Shown here: one piece after another, positions 42,733 to 51,125 of the stretch
How positions within the stretch are numbered: the stretch's first letter is position 1
How the letters are laid out: each line of letters starts with the position of its first letter
Source: Pseudoalteromonas sp. XMcav2-N
GTDB taxonomy: Bacteria; Pseudomonadota; Gammaproteobacteria; Enterobacterales; Alteromonadaceae
NCBI RefSeq assembly: GCF_024124545.1
Contig: NZ_JAMXSF010000001.1
Coordinates: 558,001-622,000, forward strand
Direction of reading: 5' to 3'
DNA: 64,000 bases
Translations under genes and position numbers: made by a program
The notes under the pieces: generated by a model
What the model was told of the DNA's origin: nothing
The model's input: only the letters and a program-made list of their open reading frames with translations
The model's database searches: none

Positions 42733-45700
42733 CTAGTGTATCTGGTACATGGCCGCTGAAGTAGACAGGAGCAGGTTCAGCTTCCCTTTACTATCTTGTC
42801 GGGCTTTAATCGCATTGTCTGACACTACCCCCGGTAATGCCGGACTTGACCATAAAGGATTACCTTTGGAATCAGTGTAGAAGATCTGTGATGAGACTTC
42901 AGAATCCCAATGGTTGTTGCCGTTTTGTGTTACCAGAATGAGCTCTTGTGAGGTTGTCCGGGTTGGAGATACCATAATATCTTTGACCTGCATATTGAGG
43001 CTCCGCTGATGAACCTGCTGCAGAACATTGTTAACAATCTCATATATGTAGATCGTTGCAGTATGCACTTGATAATAGTGTTCAGACACTTGCAGGCACA
43101 GCAGCTCTTGCTCGGGGTCCTGGTCATAGTTAAAAAATGCAATACGGTTGCAACTTTGATCGACGAAGCTTAGCTGTTCAAAGCTGTTGCCATTTGATTT
43201 AAGCAGTTTGAGCGTATCCTCAGCGACTGCCAGATTAAGCGCTTCACCATAATGTGCGCTAAAGTCAGACAGGTTGTATGATGATGTGTTGTAACTTGCA
43301 ATTAATGACTCGTTGTATACATCAACAAACTCCACGCTACGAGAAGTACTATAAATGGCATCCGGGATGTTATCGCCATTAGCATCTGCCCCTGTAACGC
43401 GCTTCAGCGATGCGCCTGAATCGATATTCAGCTGGTAGGATACTGTTTCAGTTTTGATGTCCATTACAGCCAGGCTTGTGGAATATACTTCCGTTGTCGG
43501 TAGCAGTAGCTGGGCAACGCCGTTTTGATAAAAATCTGCTGCATGCACAGATGCGTCATAGTGCCAGTTGCTGGAAATTGGCGCTGACAAGCCGTAGTTA
43601 CCAGTTGTATCCATTGTCAACACACGGCTGTTGTCATAACCTGAATTTGTTCTGGGAACAAAGAAGATGGCACTATCCGATGCTTGATCAAGACTTGACC
43701 AGCCGGCCGGAACGTAGGAATCCAATTGCGTCGCAATCGCATCTTTACGCACTGTGGGTGTTGCATCGTCTATATCGGCTGTGACCAGCATATCTGCTCC
43801 GCTATGGCTCAGACCGCTGCCCCAGAGCAGCTCCAGCTTACCATCATTATCACTGTCACCTGCGGTCAAGGAGGTTGAGCCATGATCGACCATATCAATT
43901 GACCATAACTCCGAGATCGTATTATCCGCTGTCACGTCATATGCGTGAATATTACCCCACTGACAATCACCCACTAATAATTCATCATCTGCATCATTGT
44001 CCAGATTCGCAGCAGCGATCGAGCAGGTTCCGCCGCTATATAAAGAGTGAGTTGCTAACAGCGATTTAGTCTCAGGTGAGTACAACGCCAGTCCATCTCT
44101 TATACCAGCTAATTCTTGCGAACCATCTCCATTGAAGTCTCCAGTGGTCATCAGGCCACTGTAAAACGTCGTGCCCATTGCCCATTGATTCTGCCAGTCT
44201 TTAGTATCATAAATAAGTCCTGAGTTGAGTATCAGTTCAAGCTGGTTATCGTCATCCAGATTGGCAAAGTGTACTGTTTTTGTGTCATTAAGCGCTGTCT
44301 CAAACAACATTTTCGTGGTGTCCTTAAGACTGAAAACGCTGAGTGACGCTGCATCACCGTAATAGCCTTCACCGTGAAGCAATGCAATTTCAACGATGCC
44401 ATCGCCATCGGTATCTTGAACGGTACCGGCAGAGATTTTTGTCTCAGAGGTAAAAATGCTGACAGCTTCACTGTTGAGGTCATTAATCAGGCTCACGCCG
44501 GATTCAGTGATAACAATTATTTCACTTTCACTGTCCGCATCCGTATTTGCAGCGGCGATTTGCACCACTTTTCCATTTGTGGGTAGCTTGTACGGATAGA
44601 GCCACTTTTGCTTGGCCTCTTCATTTTGTTGTTCCAGCAACATAATGCGCCAGTTGTTATCTGTTGTCAGTATGTCGTTTTTATTGTCTCCGTCAAAGTC
44701 GGCAATCACGATATTTCTCTGTCCCGAAGGGACCTCTATTCCGGAGCGAGCGATGGGCAGTGCTTTATTGGTTGTCACCCTGACTTTTTCAGTAACAATG
44801 GAACCTTGCTCACTGTCCTCTCCAGGCGTAGAGAATGAAAAATAGTACTCCTGTGAAGAGAAGAGCGTATCCTCAGGGGCAGTCCAGGTTATCACGCCAT
44901 CGTCATTCATAGTTGCGCCGTCTGGTGCCGAAATAAGCTGAGTTACTGACGTATCGTTTGGTTTGTCAGGATCTGAAAGAACGGGAGTAAATGATACTGT
45001 TTGCCCTGCTGCAATCGCTCCATCTAGTCCCTCTAGCGTCAGTTGAGCAGGAGAATCTTGAAGTTCCAGGCTTAATGTAGGGCTTAAAACGACATTCGCT
45101 GAATCTGAAACGACCATGGCGACTTCGAGCGTATCTCCAAAAACGGCAATACCTGCAGGGAGCGTATTGGATGTTTGTCCTTCAATAATTTGGCCATTAA
45201 GGTACCAACGAAAACTGACTTCCAATTGATCCATAGCCGTATCAGGATCTTCGTAATAGCCATTCTCGACACTGATGGGACTGGTTGCGAAATATACATC
45301 GCTATAGTTTCGCTCTGGGGAGTACGCAATTGGCGGCAGGGACATTAAATCGAGTGCCACAGGTGTTATTTCACCCAGTTTAGCAGAGACAAACTGCTCC
45401 ATATTGGTAAGGTATGTGCCCAGATCATACTGACCATCTTTATTGCTGTCTTCATAATAAGCAGTATTTGAGTAGTTGAAATCCAGGGTTATATTTTTAT
45501 CACTCCCTTCAAAACGCAGTTCACCTTCTTGGAAATTAGGTGAATAGCCGTACATTTCTTTTCCGGCCAGGGTCAACACGCCCTCATTACTGAACGTCAG
45601 AGTACCTTCGAGCTGCAAGTTTTCATGGTAATCCATGTGGTTATTGTAATTACTCTCGCTGACCGTGAGCTCTGAAACTATTTGATTGCTACCATCCACT

Positions 45701-46362
45701 TCGACCAGGATATGCTGTTTGATGCTACTTGTATTTTGTCCAGTGGCAGTGTCATAACCTGAAGAAGTGATGAAGCTACCGGTTAATTTGATTTGTTGCT
45801 CTGTACTTGAACTGGTCAAATTGTTAAACAGCATTGCCACTTCACCATTGGCACCCGAATTAGAAGCGATAGCGACGGTGACGGAACCATCGATTTTTTC
45901 ATTCTCATTGTACGTGACACAGTTCGAGAACTTTGCCAGCACGGCACCATTGCCTTGTCCGTCAACTTTACCCTGATAGCTAACCTGACCGGATGTGGGG
46001 CACTGAGAAGTACCGCTAATTGACCCATCACTGGAAACGTGATTCTGTAAATAAGGCATATCCATGTCTGAGAACCCGGCGGTTGAACCATCAAACAGAT
46101 GTATAAACCCTTTTCTCAGCAATTCATCATCCAGCTTGGCTGGCGTTGTTGCTCCTTTGTATCTGTTACTTATCAGCGCTGAAGCTGCTTGTGATAGCTC
46201 AGCAATAGATTTACCCGATGGGTCGTCCAGGACTCTGATTGATTCATTTTCTATTTTTTGTTGTTCAGTCTGGGTTTGATTACCATCGCCGCTGCCACCG
46301 CCGCAACCGGAAAGTATGGCCGTTAAGGCTATCGTTAGAGGAGTAACTTTGAATTTGTTCAT
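42733..46362 (-). CDS. Large FG-GAP/VCBS repeat lipoprotein
   Basis: 1209 residues. Lipobox LSGC (Cys20) followed by GGGSGDG. About residues 20-440 form a region of beta and helical sequence with no family that I recognise. A cadherin/PKD-like region follows (about 440-530: QTVSFTPVLSDPDKP, YYFSFSTPG). The C-terminal two thirds hold repeated FG-GAP-type Ca-binding motifs D-x-D-G-D: DFDGDNKND, NTDADSESE, DTDGDGIVE, NLDDDNQLE, DFNGDGSQE, NLDNDADDE, DSDNDGKLE, DANGDNIPD, which would fold as a beta-propeller. Surface or periplasmic adhesion/binding role is inferred from the fold. Between two copies of a repeat element. Confidence 0.82.
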   Translation of the reverse strand: MNKFKVTPLTIALTAILSGCGGGSGDGNQTQTEQQKIENESIRVLDDPSGKSIAELSQAASALISNRYKGATTPAKLDDELLRKGFIHLFDGSTAGFSDMDMPYLQNHVSSDGSISGTSQCPTSGQVSYQGKVDGQGNGAVLAKFSNCVTYNENEKIDGSVTVAIASNSGANGEVAMLFNNLTSSSTEQQIKLTGSFITSSGYDTATGQNTSSIKQHILVEVDGSNQIVSELTVSESNYNNHMDYHENLQLEGTLTFSNEGVLTLAGKEMYGYSPNFQEGELRFEGSDKNITLDFNYSNTAYYEDSNKDGQYDLGTYLTNMEQFVSAKLGEITPVALDLMSLPPIAYSPERNYSDVYFATSPISVENGYYEDPDTAMDQLEVSFRWYLNGQIIEGQTSNTLPAGIAVFGDTLEVAMVVSDSANVVLSPTLSLELQDSPAQLTLEGLDGAIAAGQTVSFTPVLSDPDKPNDTSVTQLISAPDGATMNDDGVITWTAPEDTLFSSQEYYFSFSTPGEDSEQGSIVTEKVRVTTNKALPIARSGIEVPSGQRNIVIADFDGDNKNDILTTDNNWRIMLLEQQNEEAKQKWLYPYKLPTNGKVVQIAAANTDADSESEIIVITESGVSLINDLNSEAVSIFTSETKISAGTVQDTDGDGIVEIALLHGEGYYGDAASLSVFSLKDTTKMLFETALNDTKTVHFANLDDDNQLELILNSGLIYDTKDWQNQWAMGTTFYSGLMTTGDFNGDGSQELAGIRDGLALYSPETKSLLATHSLYSGGTCSIAAANLDNDADDELLVGDCQWGNIHAYDVTADNTISELWSIDMVDHGSTSLTAGDSDNDGKLELLWGSGLSHSGADMLVTADIDDATPTVRKDAIATQLDSYVPAGWSSLDQASDSAIFFVPRTNSGYDNSRVLTMDTTGNYGLSAPISSNWHYDASVHAADFYQNGVAQLLLPTTEVYSTSLAVMDIKTETVSYQLNIDSGASLKRVTGADANGDNIPDAIYSTSRSVEFVDVYNESLIASYNTSSYNLSDFSAHYGEALNLAVAEDTLKLLKSNGNSFEQLSFVDQSCNRIAFFNYDQDPEQELLCLQVSEHYYQVHTATIYIYEIVNNVLQQVHQRSLNMQVKDIMVSPTRTTSQELILVTQNGNNHWDSEVSSQIFYTDSKGNPLWSSPALPGVVSDNAIKARQDSKGKLNLLLSTSAAMYQIH

Positions 46363-46562
46363 ATTTTTGCTGTCCCTGTTTTATGGTTTTATAAATCGGC
46401 GATATTCTAACAGATTTGAGCGTGGAATCTAAATGTGTACAAGTTTAATTGGAAGGGAGTTCTGGTAGTGGAGTATTCGTTGGGTAAGGCATAACGGCTC
46501 TAAGTTCTGTTGGGACGTCGACGGGTCCGAGGTACTACAAGACTGTCATGAAGGTTTTATGC

Positions 46563-47054
46563 TTAATCTGATAGTTCAGGGCGAAAGATTACTTGCTGTA
46601 AAGAAACTGTGTCTGCTGCCAGTTTATGCCACTTCGATACTGTTACCTGCAACTCGACATAACCTGCTGTGACTATGTTGTCAAACTGGACCGTATTCAG
46701 GTGATTAATCAGGCTCGTTATAGCCGGGTTGTGGCAAACCACAGTAACGTCATTACATTCATCAGGTAACAGGTGCAGGCAGTCCATCAGGTCGTGTGCG
46801 TCAAAGGTATAGAGCGCCTGAATTATTTCAATCGGTTTAGTCATATTACACTGGGTATGTAGTATGCGAGCAGTGTCGTGGGCACGTTTTGCCCGGCTGG
46901 TAAAGACATGCGAATCAGGCAGAGGACCCAGTTGCCGGGCAAGTGCCTGGGTGCGACGAACACCCTTAGGCCTGAGGGGGCGGTCAATATCGTGCAGCGT
47001 CGGCTCCTGCCAGCTCGATTTAGCATGGCGAATAAGTCTGAGAGTTTTATTCAT
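46563..47054 (-). CDS. sixA: SixA-type phosphohistidine phosphatase
   Basis: ATG 47054 starts MNKTLRLIRHAKSSWQEPTL (163 residues). RHG-type (RHAKSSW) catalytic motif, SRAKRAHDTARIL and VVCHNPAITSLINHL mark the SixA branch of the histidine phosphatases. SixA removes phosphate from His of the nitrogen-PTS protein NPr or sensor-kinase relays. The long repeat copy B begins 19 bases upstream, so its promoter region is the repeat or lies beyond it. Cytoplasmic. Confidence 0.88.
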   Translation of the reverse strand: MNKTLRLIRHAKSSWQEPTLHDIDRPLRPKGVRRTQALARQLGPLPDSHVFTSRAKRAHDTARILHTQCNMTKPIEIIQALYTFDAHDLMDCLHLLPDECNDVTVVCHNPAITSLINHLNTVQFDNIVTAGYVELQVTVSKWHKLAADTVSLQQVIFRPELSD

Positions 47055-47072
47055 AGAAGCCCTGACTGCATA

Positions 47073-47299
47073 TAAACCCAATTTCACTTAATAGCTTGTT
47101 CAATTTGACGGAGCAAATACGACGCTAACTGTGTTAAAAACTTCTCATTTAGAACCTATACCTTAGATATAGGTCACAAATTTTTGCCTCGCCTATATGG
47201 ACGCAGGTGCCTCAGCGCCAGCAGGATGCGAGAGCGGTGTTATCGACCCTATTTGCTCGCCTCAAAACAGAACACTTAATTAAGCAAATTGATATCACT
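47073..47299. repeat. MITE-like interspersed repeat, copy B
   Basis: Same element as copy A, same orientation. Left end ATAAACCCAATTT, right end AAATTGATATCAC; the inverted repeats are slightly more eroded. It lies between the sixA start and the stop of the ABC ATPase gene. Confidence 0.8.
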
Positions 47300-47313
47300 T
47301 TTTCTAGTGTAGC

Positions 47314-48231
47314 CTATGGTGTAGCAAACAGCTGGTTTTCGAGTGTATTGCCGTTGATCAACTGTTTATATACCCAACCGTGATGATGGCAAAGTTCAAG
47401 CAGCGCGATATCCAATGCTACTTGGTGAGTATCGTATTCAATGACAAACTCATCAGGCTGTGACTGACGAACGTGTTTCACACCGTCTAGCCGGGCAATA
47501 TGTGACTGCATCTGGCTGTCTGGTTGCTTCACTTGCAGGGTTAAGTATGCGGTGTCTGAGCCATTTTGTCCGTATCTCTGGTGACTGGTGAGTTTTCCTT
47601 GCTCCAAATACAGGACTGTATCGCACAGGCGTTCCAGTTCGCTCAGGTCATGAGAGCTCAGTATAAACGTCATGTCTTTGCTCAAATCGGCGACCAATGT
47701 TCTGATCGCTTTAGCATTGATGGGATCCAGACCCGCCGTTGCTTCGTCCAATAGTACAATTCTAGGCTTCCCAATCAAAGCTTGCGCAATACAGATGCGT
47801 TTTCTCATACCGTGGGACAGCTCTGAGGCCTTTGCATTGATTTGATTGCTGAGATCGACTTGTTCGAGGACCCGTGCAGTCTCATGCTGAGCTTGTGCAC
47901 GACTTAAGCCCTGTAACTGGCCATAAAACGTTAACTGCTTACCCACTGAAAAACGCGGATCAAGTTGAGCATCCTGTGGCAAAGCACTGAGTACACCAAA
48001 CAAGGAGCTATCGCCGGGTGTGTGGCCCAATACGCGAACGGCCCCTGAGTCGGCTCTTAAAAAGCCGCACAAGATACTAAACAGTGTGGTTTTGCCTGCT
48101 CCATTGGGACCAACCAATGCAATGGTATGGCCCTGATCTATGGTGAAGCTCACTTTATCCAGCGCACACTTGCTGCCAAAGTGCTTGGTCAGTTCGTTGA
48201 CTTCAATGACGAATGACGTTGACGTACTCAT
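47314..48231 (-). CDS. ABC transporter ATP-binding protein
   Basis: 305 residues. Walker A GPNGAGKTTLF, Q-loop region ALPQD, signature ELSHGMRKRICIAQALIG (LSHGM in place of LSGGQ), Walker B RIVLLDEATAGLDP and switch His LSSHDLSE. C-terminal extension from about residue 225, as in ABC-2 type ATPases (NodI/CcmA/drug-export class). It partners the permease just upstream on the minus strand (4-base overlap), forming an exporter of the ABC-2 class. Substrate unknown. Confidence 0.9.
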   Translation of the reverse strand: MSTSTSFVIEVNELTKHFGSKCALDKVSFTIDQGHTIALVGPNGAGKTTLFSILCGFLRADSGAVRVLGHTPGDSSLFGVLSALPQDAQLDPRFSVGKQLTFYGQLQGLSRAQAQHETARVLEQVDLSNQINAKASELSHGMRKRICIAQALIGKPRIVLLDEATAGLDPINAKAIRTLVADLSKDMTFILSSHDLSELERLCDTVLYLEQGKLTSHQRYGQNGSDTAYLTLQVKQPDSQMQSHIARLDGVKHVRQSQPDEFVIEYDTHQVALDIALLELCHHHGWVYKQLINGNTLENQLFATP

Positions 48232-49037
48232 AGGTCTTTCCTTTTCATTAGCCAGTATGCGGCGCTAAGTAGTGCCAAAGATTGCAGCAGGGGTATCACA
48301 ATGGCGTGCCAATCGATATTGTACCAGGGCGCAATACTACTGATATGCACTCCGGGCAGCAGATAATATAACCAGTCAGCCAGTTCAATGTGAGATACCA
48401 GATATCCAATCAATAAGTTTCCTACCGTGAATAACAAACTGGCATAGATGATACTCAGACGTGCAGAGCTTGCCAGCAGGTTGAGTAAACTCATCAGGGC
48501 GATAAAGGGTAGTGTGGTCAGCACCAGAAACGCGATAATTGAGGTCAATTTACCGAGTCCACTGAACGCCAGCGCAGTGTCTCGTGTTAGCATAAGGACC
48601 CAGGTTGCAAGGGCTGAGGCCAGGATTAATGCCAGTAGAATGAGCGCCTGCCCTGCAAATCGACCGAGCATGATTTCACTGCGAGTGGCCCGTAATGTCA
48701 AAAATCTGAGCGTACCACGCTTGCTGTCTTCTACGGTCTGATCAGCGCTGACGAATAAGGTAAAAACCGGAAAACTGAACAAAGCTATGATCCAGTAGAC
48801 CGACAGTTCTGCCTCGGGCCAGCGTGCGAGCGAATATAATCCCACTGAGCCGGCTATTTGAACGGCAATATCGGAAAACTCGGGGCTATTTAGTACTGAA
48901 ACCGAATGATAGATTGGGTAGCGTAAGATCATCAGCCACACCATAATGAAAGCCGCCAGTGCCAGCCAGCCACGTTTTGTGGCAAACAAGCGCGTCAGTT
49001 CAAACTGACTTAATAACATGATTCTTTTTAGTGACAT
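48228..49037 (-). CDS. ABC-2 type permease subunit
   Basis: 269 residues, six membrane helices (about 22-42, 60-80, 95-118, 128-148, 160-185, 195-220, 240-262 by hydrophobicity). MLLSQFELTRLFATKRGW at the start and EDSKRGTLRFLTLRATRSEIMLGRFAGQALI are typical of ABC-2 permeases with an amphipathic N-terminal helix. AGGAG 6 bases before ATG 49037. The first gene of the pair; downstream ATPase overlaps by 4 bases. Substrate unknown. Confidence 0.88.
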   Translation of the reverse strand: MSLKRIMLLSQFELTRLFATKRGWLALAAFIMVWLMILRYPIYHSVSVLNSPEFSDIAVQIAGSVGLYSLARWPEAELSVYWIIALFSFPVFTLFVSADQTVEDSKRGTLRFLTLRATRSEIMLGRFAGQALILLALILASALATWVLMLTRDTALAFSGLGKLTSIIAFLVLTTLPFIALMSLLNLLASSARLSIIYASLLFTVGNLLIGYLVSHIELADWLYYLLPGVHISSIAPWYNIDWHAIVIPLLQSLALLSAAYWLMKRKDL

Positions 49038-49120
49038 AGTGCACTCCTTTTGCCGATACCTTAACGCATAAGTGAGTGATTGGAAAAGCTGAGAATTGTT
49101 TCAGAGTGTGGCGCGTTTAA

Positions 49121-49144
49121 AAAAGGAGCCGATTGGCTCCTTTT
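49121..49144. terminator. Bidirectional intrinsic terminator
   Basis: AAAAGGAGCC / GGCTCCTTTT with a GATT loop and A/T runs on both sides. It serves the M2 peptidase gene (leftward). Confidence 0.85.
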
Positions 49145-49165
49145 AAAAGTGTTTAAGCTAACGGA

Positions 49166-50977
49166 TTACCAACCGCACTGGCGGTTTTTGTTTTGCTCAT
49201 CCAGATAGGTCTGAAGTGGTGCAAAGTAATCCAGGATAGCGGTGGCATCCATTTGCTGGCTACCAGTGACGCTTTCCAGCGCTTCCTGCCATGGACGGCT
49301 GCTACCCATTTCGAGCATCGCATTCAGGCGCTCGCCAGCTTCTTTTGAGTTGTAAACAGAGCAGCGGTGAATGGCCTCTTTGTTACCTGAAATTTCGCAC
49401 AATGCTTTGTGGAATTCAAATTGCAGAATATGCGCCAGGAAGTAACGTGTGTAAGGGACATTACCCGGTACGTGGTATTTTGCACCTGGATCAAAGTCGT
49501 TTTCAGTACGCGTAACTGGCGCCTGAAGACCCTGATATTTCTCACGTAATTCCCACCAGGCTTTATTATATTCAGCCGGGCTGATCTCACCTGAGTATAC
49601 TTTCCAGCGCCATTGGTCAACTAGCAGACCAAAAGGAATGAAGGCAATTTTGTCCAGTGCCATCTTCATCAGCAGACCAATGTCTTTTGACTCGTCAGGG
49701 ACTTGTTCCAACAGGCCAATTTCTTTCAGGTAGCCAGGTGTAACCGACAGGGCAATCGTATCACCGATTGCTTCATGGAAGCCGTCGTTGGCACTTTCCT
49801 GATAGTACAGTGGTAGCTTGTTATAAGCGCGTTGATAGAAGTTGTGTCCTAACTCGTGGTGGATCACAGAAAATTCTTCACCAGTGCGCTGGATACACAT
49901 CTTGATACGCAGGTCGTCTTTATTATCCAGGTTCCAGGCAGAAGCGTGACACTGTACGTCACGATCCTGTGGTTTGGTGAACAATGAGCGTGTCCAAAAT
50001 GTTTCAGGCAGTGGTTCAAAGCCCATCGAAGTAAAGAACTTCTCTGCACCTTTAACCATTTTAATTTCGTCGTAATTGTGCTTTTCAAGCAATTCGGTCA
50101 CATCATAACCTGGATCAGCGTTTTCAGGCGCAACCAGGTCATAGATGTTGCCCCATTGCTGGGCCCACATATTGCCTAGCAGGTGAGCCGGAATAGGCTG
50201 ATCCTGAGGGACTTTATCTTCACCATATTTTTCGCCTAACTTGGCACGTACATGACAGTGCAGCGAGTCATAAAGTGGTTTGACCTGGCCCCAGATACGA
50301 TCTAGTTCTTTGGCAAAGTCATCAGCAGGCATATCGTACTTGCTGCGCCACATGGCTCCCGTATCACGATACCCTAGTTCCTGTGCCCCTTCATTTGCTA
50401 AAGATACGAGATCTTTATAAAGCGGGCGCATTTGTGGAGAGACCTGGCGCCAACCTTGCCAGATATCCAACAGTTCTTCGTAGTTACGACTGTTAGCCAT
50501 TTTGGAGGTCATGTCACCCAGGCTCATGCATTTGCCGTCTTTACAATACTTTCCCTTACCGTACATGCCGTCAAGCTCAGCAGATAGCTTAGCGAGATCG
50601 GCTGTTTTTTCTGCGTCTTTAGGGGCTGGTAAAGTCAGGTTCAGTTTAAGCTTATCCAGTTTGCGACGGTTATCATAGCTCAGCTCCAGCTCATCAAACT
50701 TTGCAGCTTCATTAGCCAGTGCAACCAGCTTTTCGGTGTATTCCTGACTAACATCGGCTGCCAGTGACGCGGTATCTTCGGTGATAAAGTTAGCGTAGAT
50801 CCAGGCTGAACGTGCACTGCGATAGCTTAAATCCTGGAGCTCTTTTTCTGCTTTGGTCAGAAACGCTTCCGCGTCTTTTTCCGTTAAGGTTGAACTGGTT
50901 GTTGAGTTACATCCACTCAGAGAGAGTGCCCCGGCAACCACTAAGGCGCCCAGGCTGAGTTTGAATTGTAGTGCCAT
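49166..50977 (-). CDS. M2 family metallopeptidase lipoprotein (ACE-like dipeptidyl carboxypeptidase)
   Basis: ATG 50977 (GGAAC 7 bases upstream) gives 603 residues; an adjacent ATG at 50980 is possible. Lipoprotein signal MALQFKLSLGALVVAGALSLSGC. Zinc motif HHELGHNFYQ, then downstream Glu in NDGFHEAIGDTIALSVTP, ACE-type regions GYDVTELLEKHNYDE and GMYGKGKYC. It removes dipeptides from peptide C-termini. The Cys pairs (CKDGKCMSL) are typical. Outer or periplasmic membrane-anchored. Monocistronic. Confidence 0.94.
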   Translation of the reverse strand: MALQFKLSLGALVVAGALSLSGCNSTTSSTLTEKDAEAFLTKAEKELQDLSYRSARSAWIYANFITEDTASLAADVSQEYTEKLVALANEAAKFDELELSYDNRRKLDKLKLNLTLPAPKDAEKTADLAKLSAELDGMYGKGKYCKDGKCMSLGDMTSKMANSRNYEELLDIWQGWRQVSPQMRPLYKDLVSLANEGAQELGYRDTGAMWRSKYDMPADDFAKELDRIWGQVKPLYDSLHCHVRAKLGEKYGEDKVPQDQPIPAHLLGNMWAQQWGNIYDLVAPENADPGYDVTELLEKHNYDEIKMVKGAEKFFTSMGFEPLPETFWTRSLFTKPQDRDVQCHASAWNLDNKDDLRIKMCIQRTGEEFSVIHHELGHNFYQRAYNKLPLYYQESANDGFHEAIGDTIALSVTPGYLKEIGLLEQVPDESKDIGLLMKMALDKIAFIPFGLLVDQWRWKVYSGEISPAEYNKAWWELREKYQGLQAPVTRTENDFDPGAKYHVPGNVPYTRYFLAHILQFEFHKALCEISGNKEAIHRCSVYNSKEAGERLNAMLEMGSSRPWQEALESVTGSQQMDATAILDYFAPLQTYLDEQNKNRQCGW

Positions 50978-51125
50978 CATTGTTCCAATTATCGTTATTA
51001 GAATGTTGATGATACCAGTGTCGAATGAATGCGACAATTCACACCAGACAAGCGGTGTAAAAATATTGAGATAAGTAGCATTTGTTCCATACTTAAAGCG
51101 CCATTAACTGGAAGGTGCTCATACC

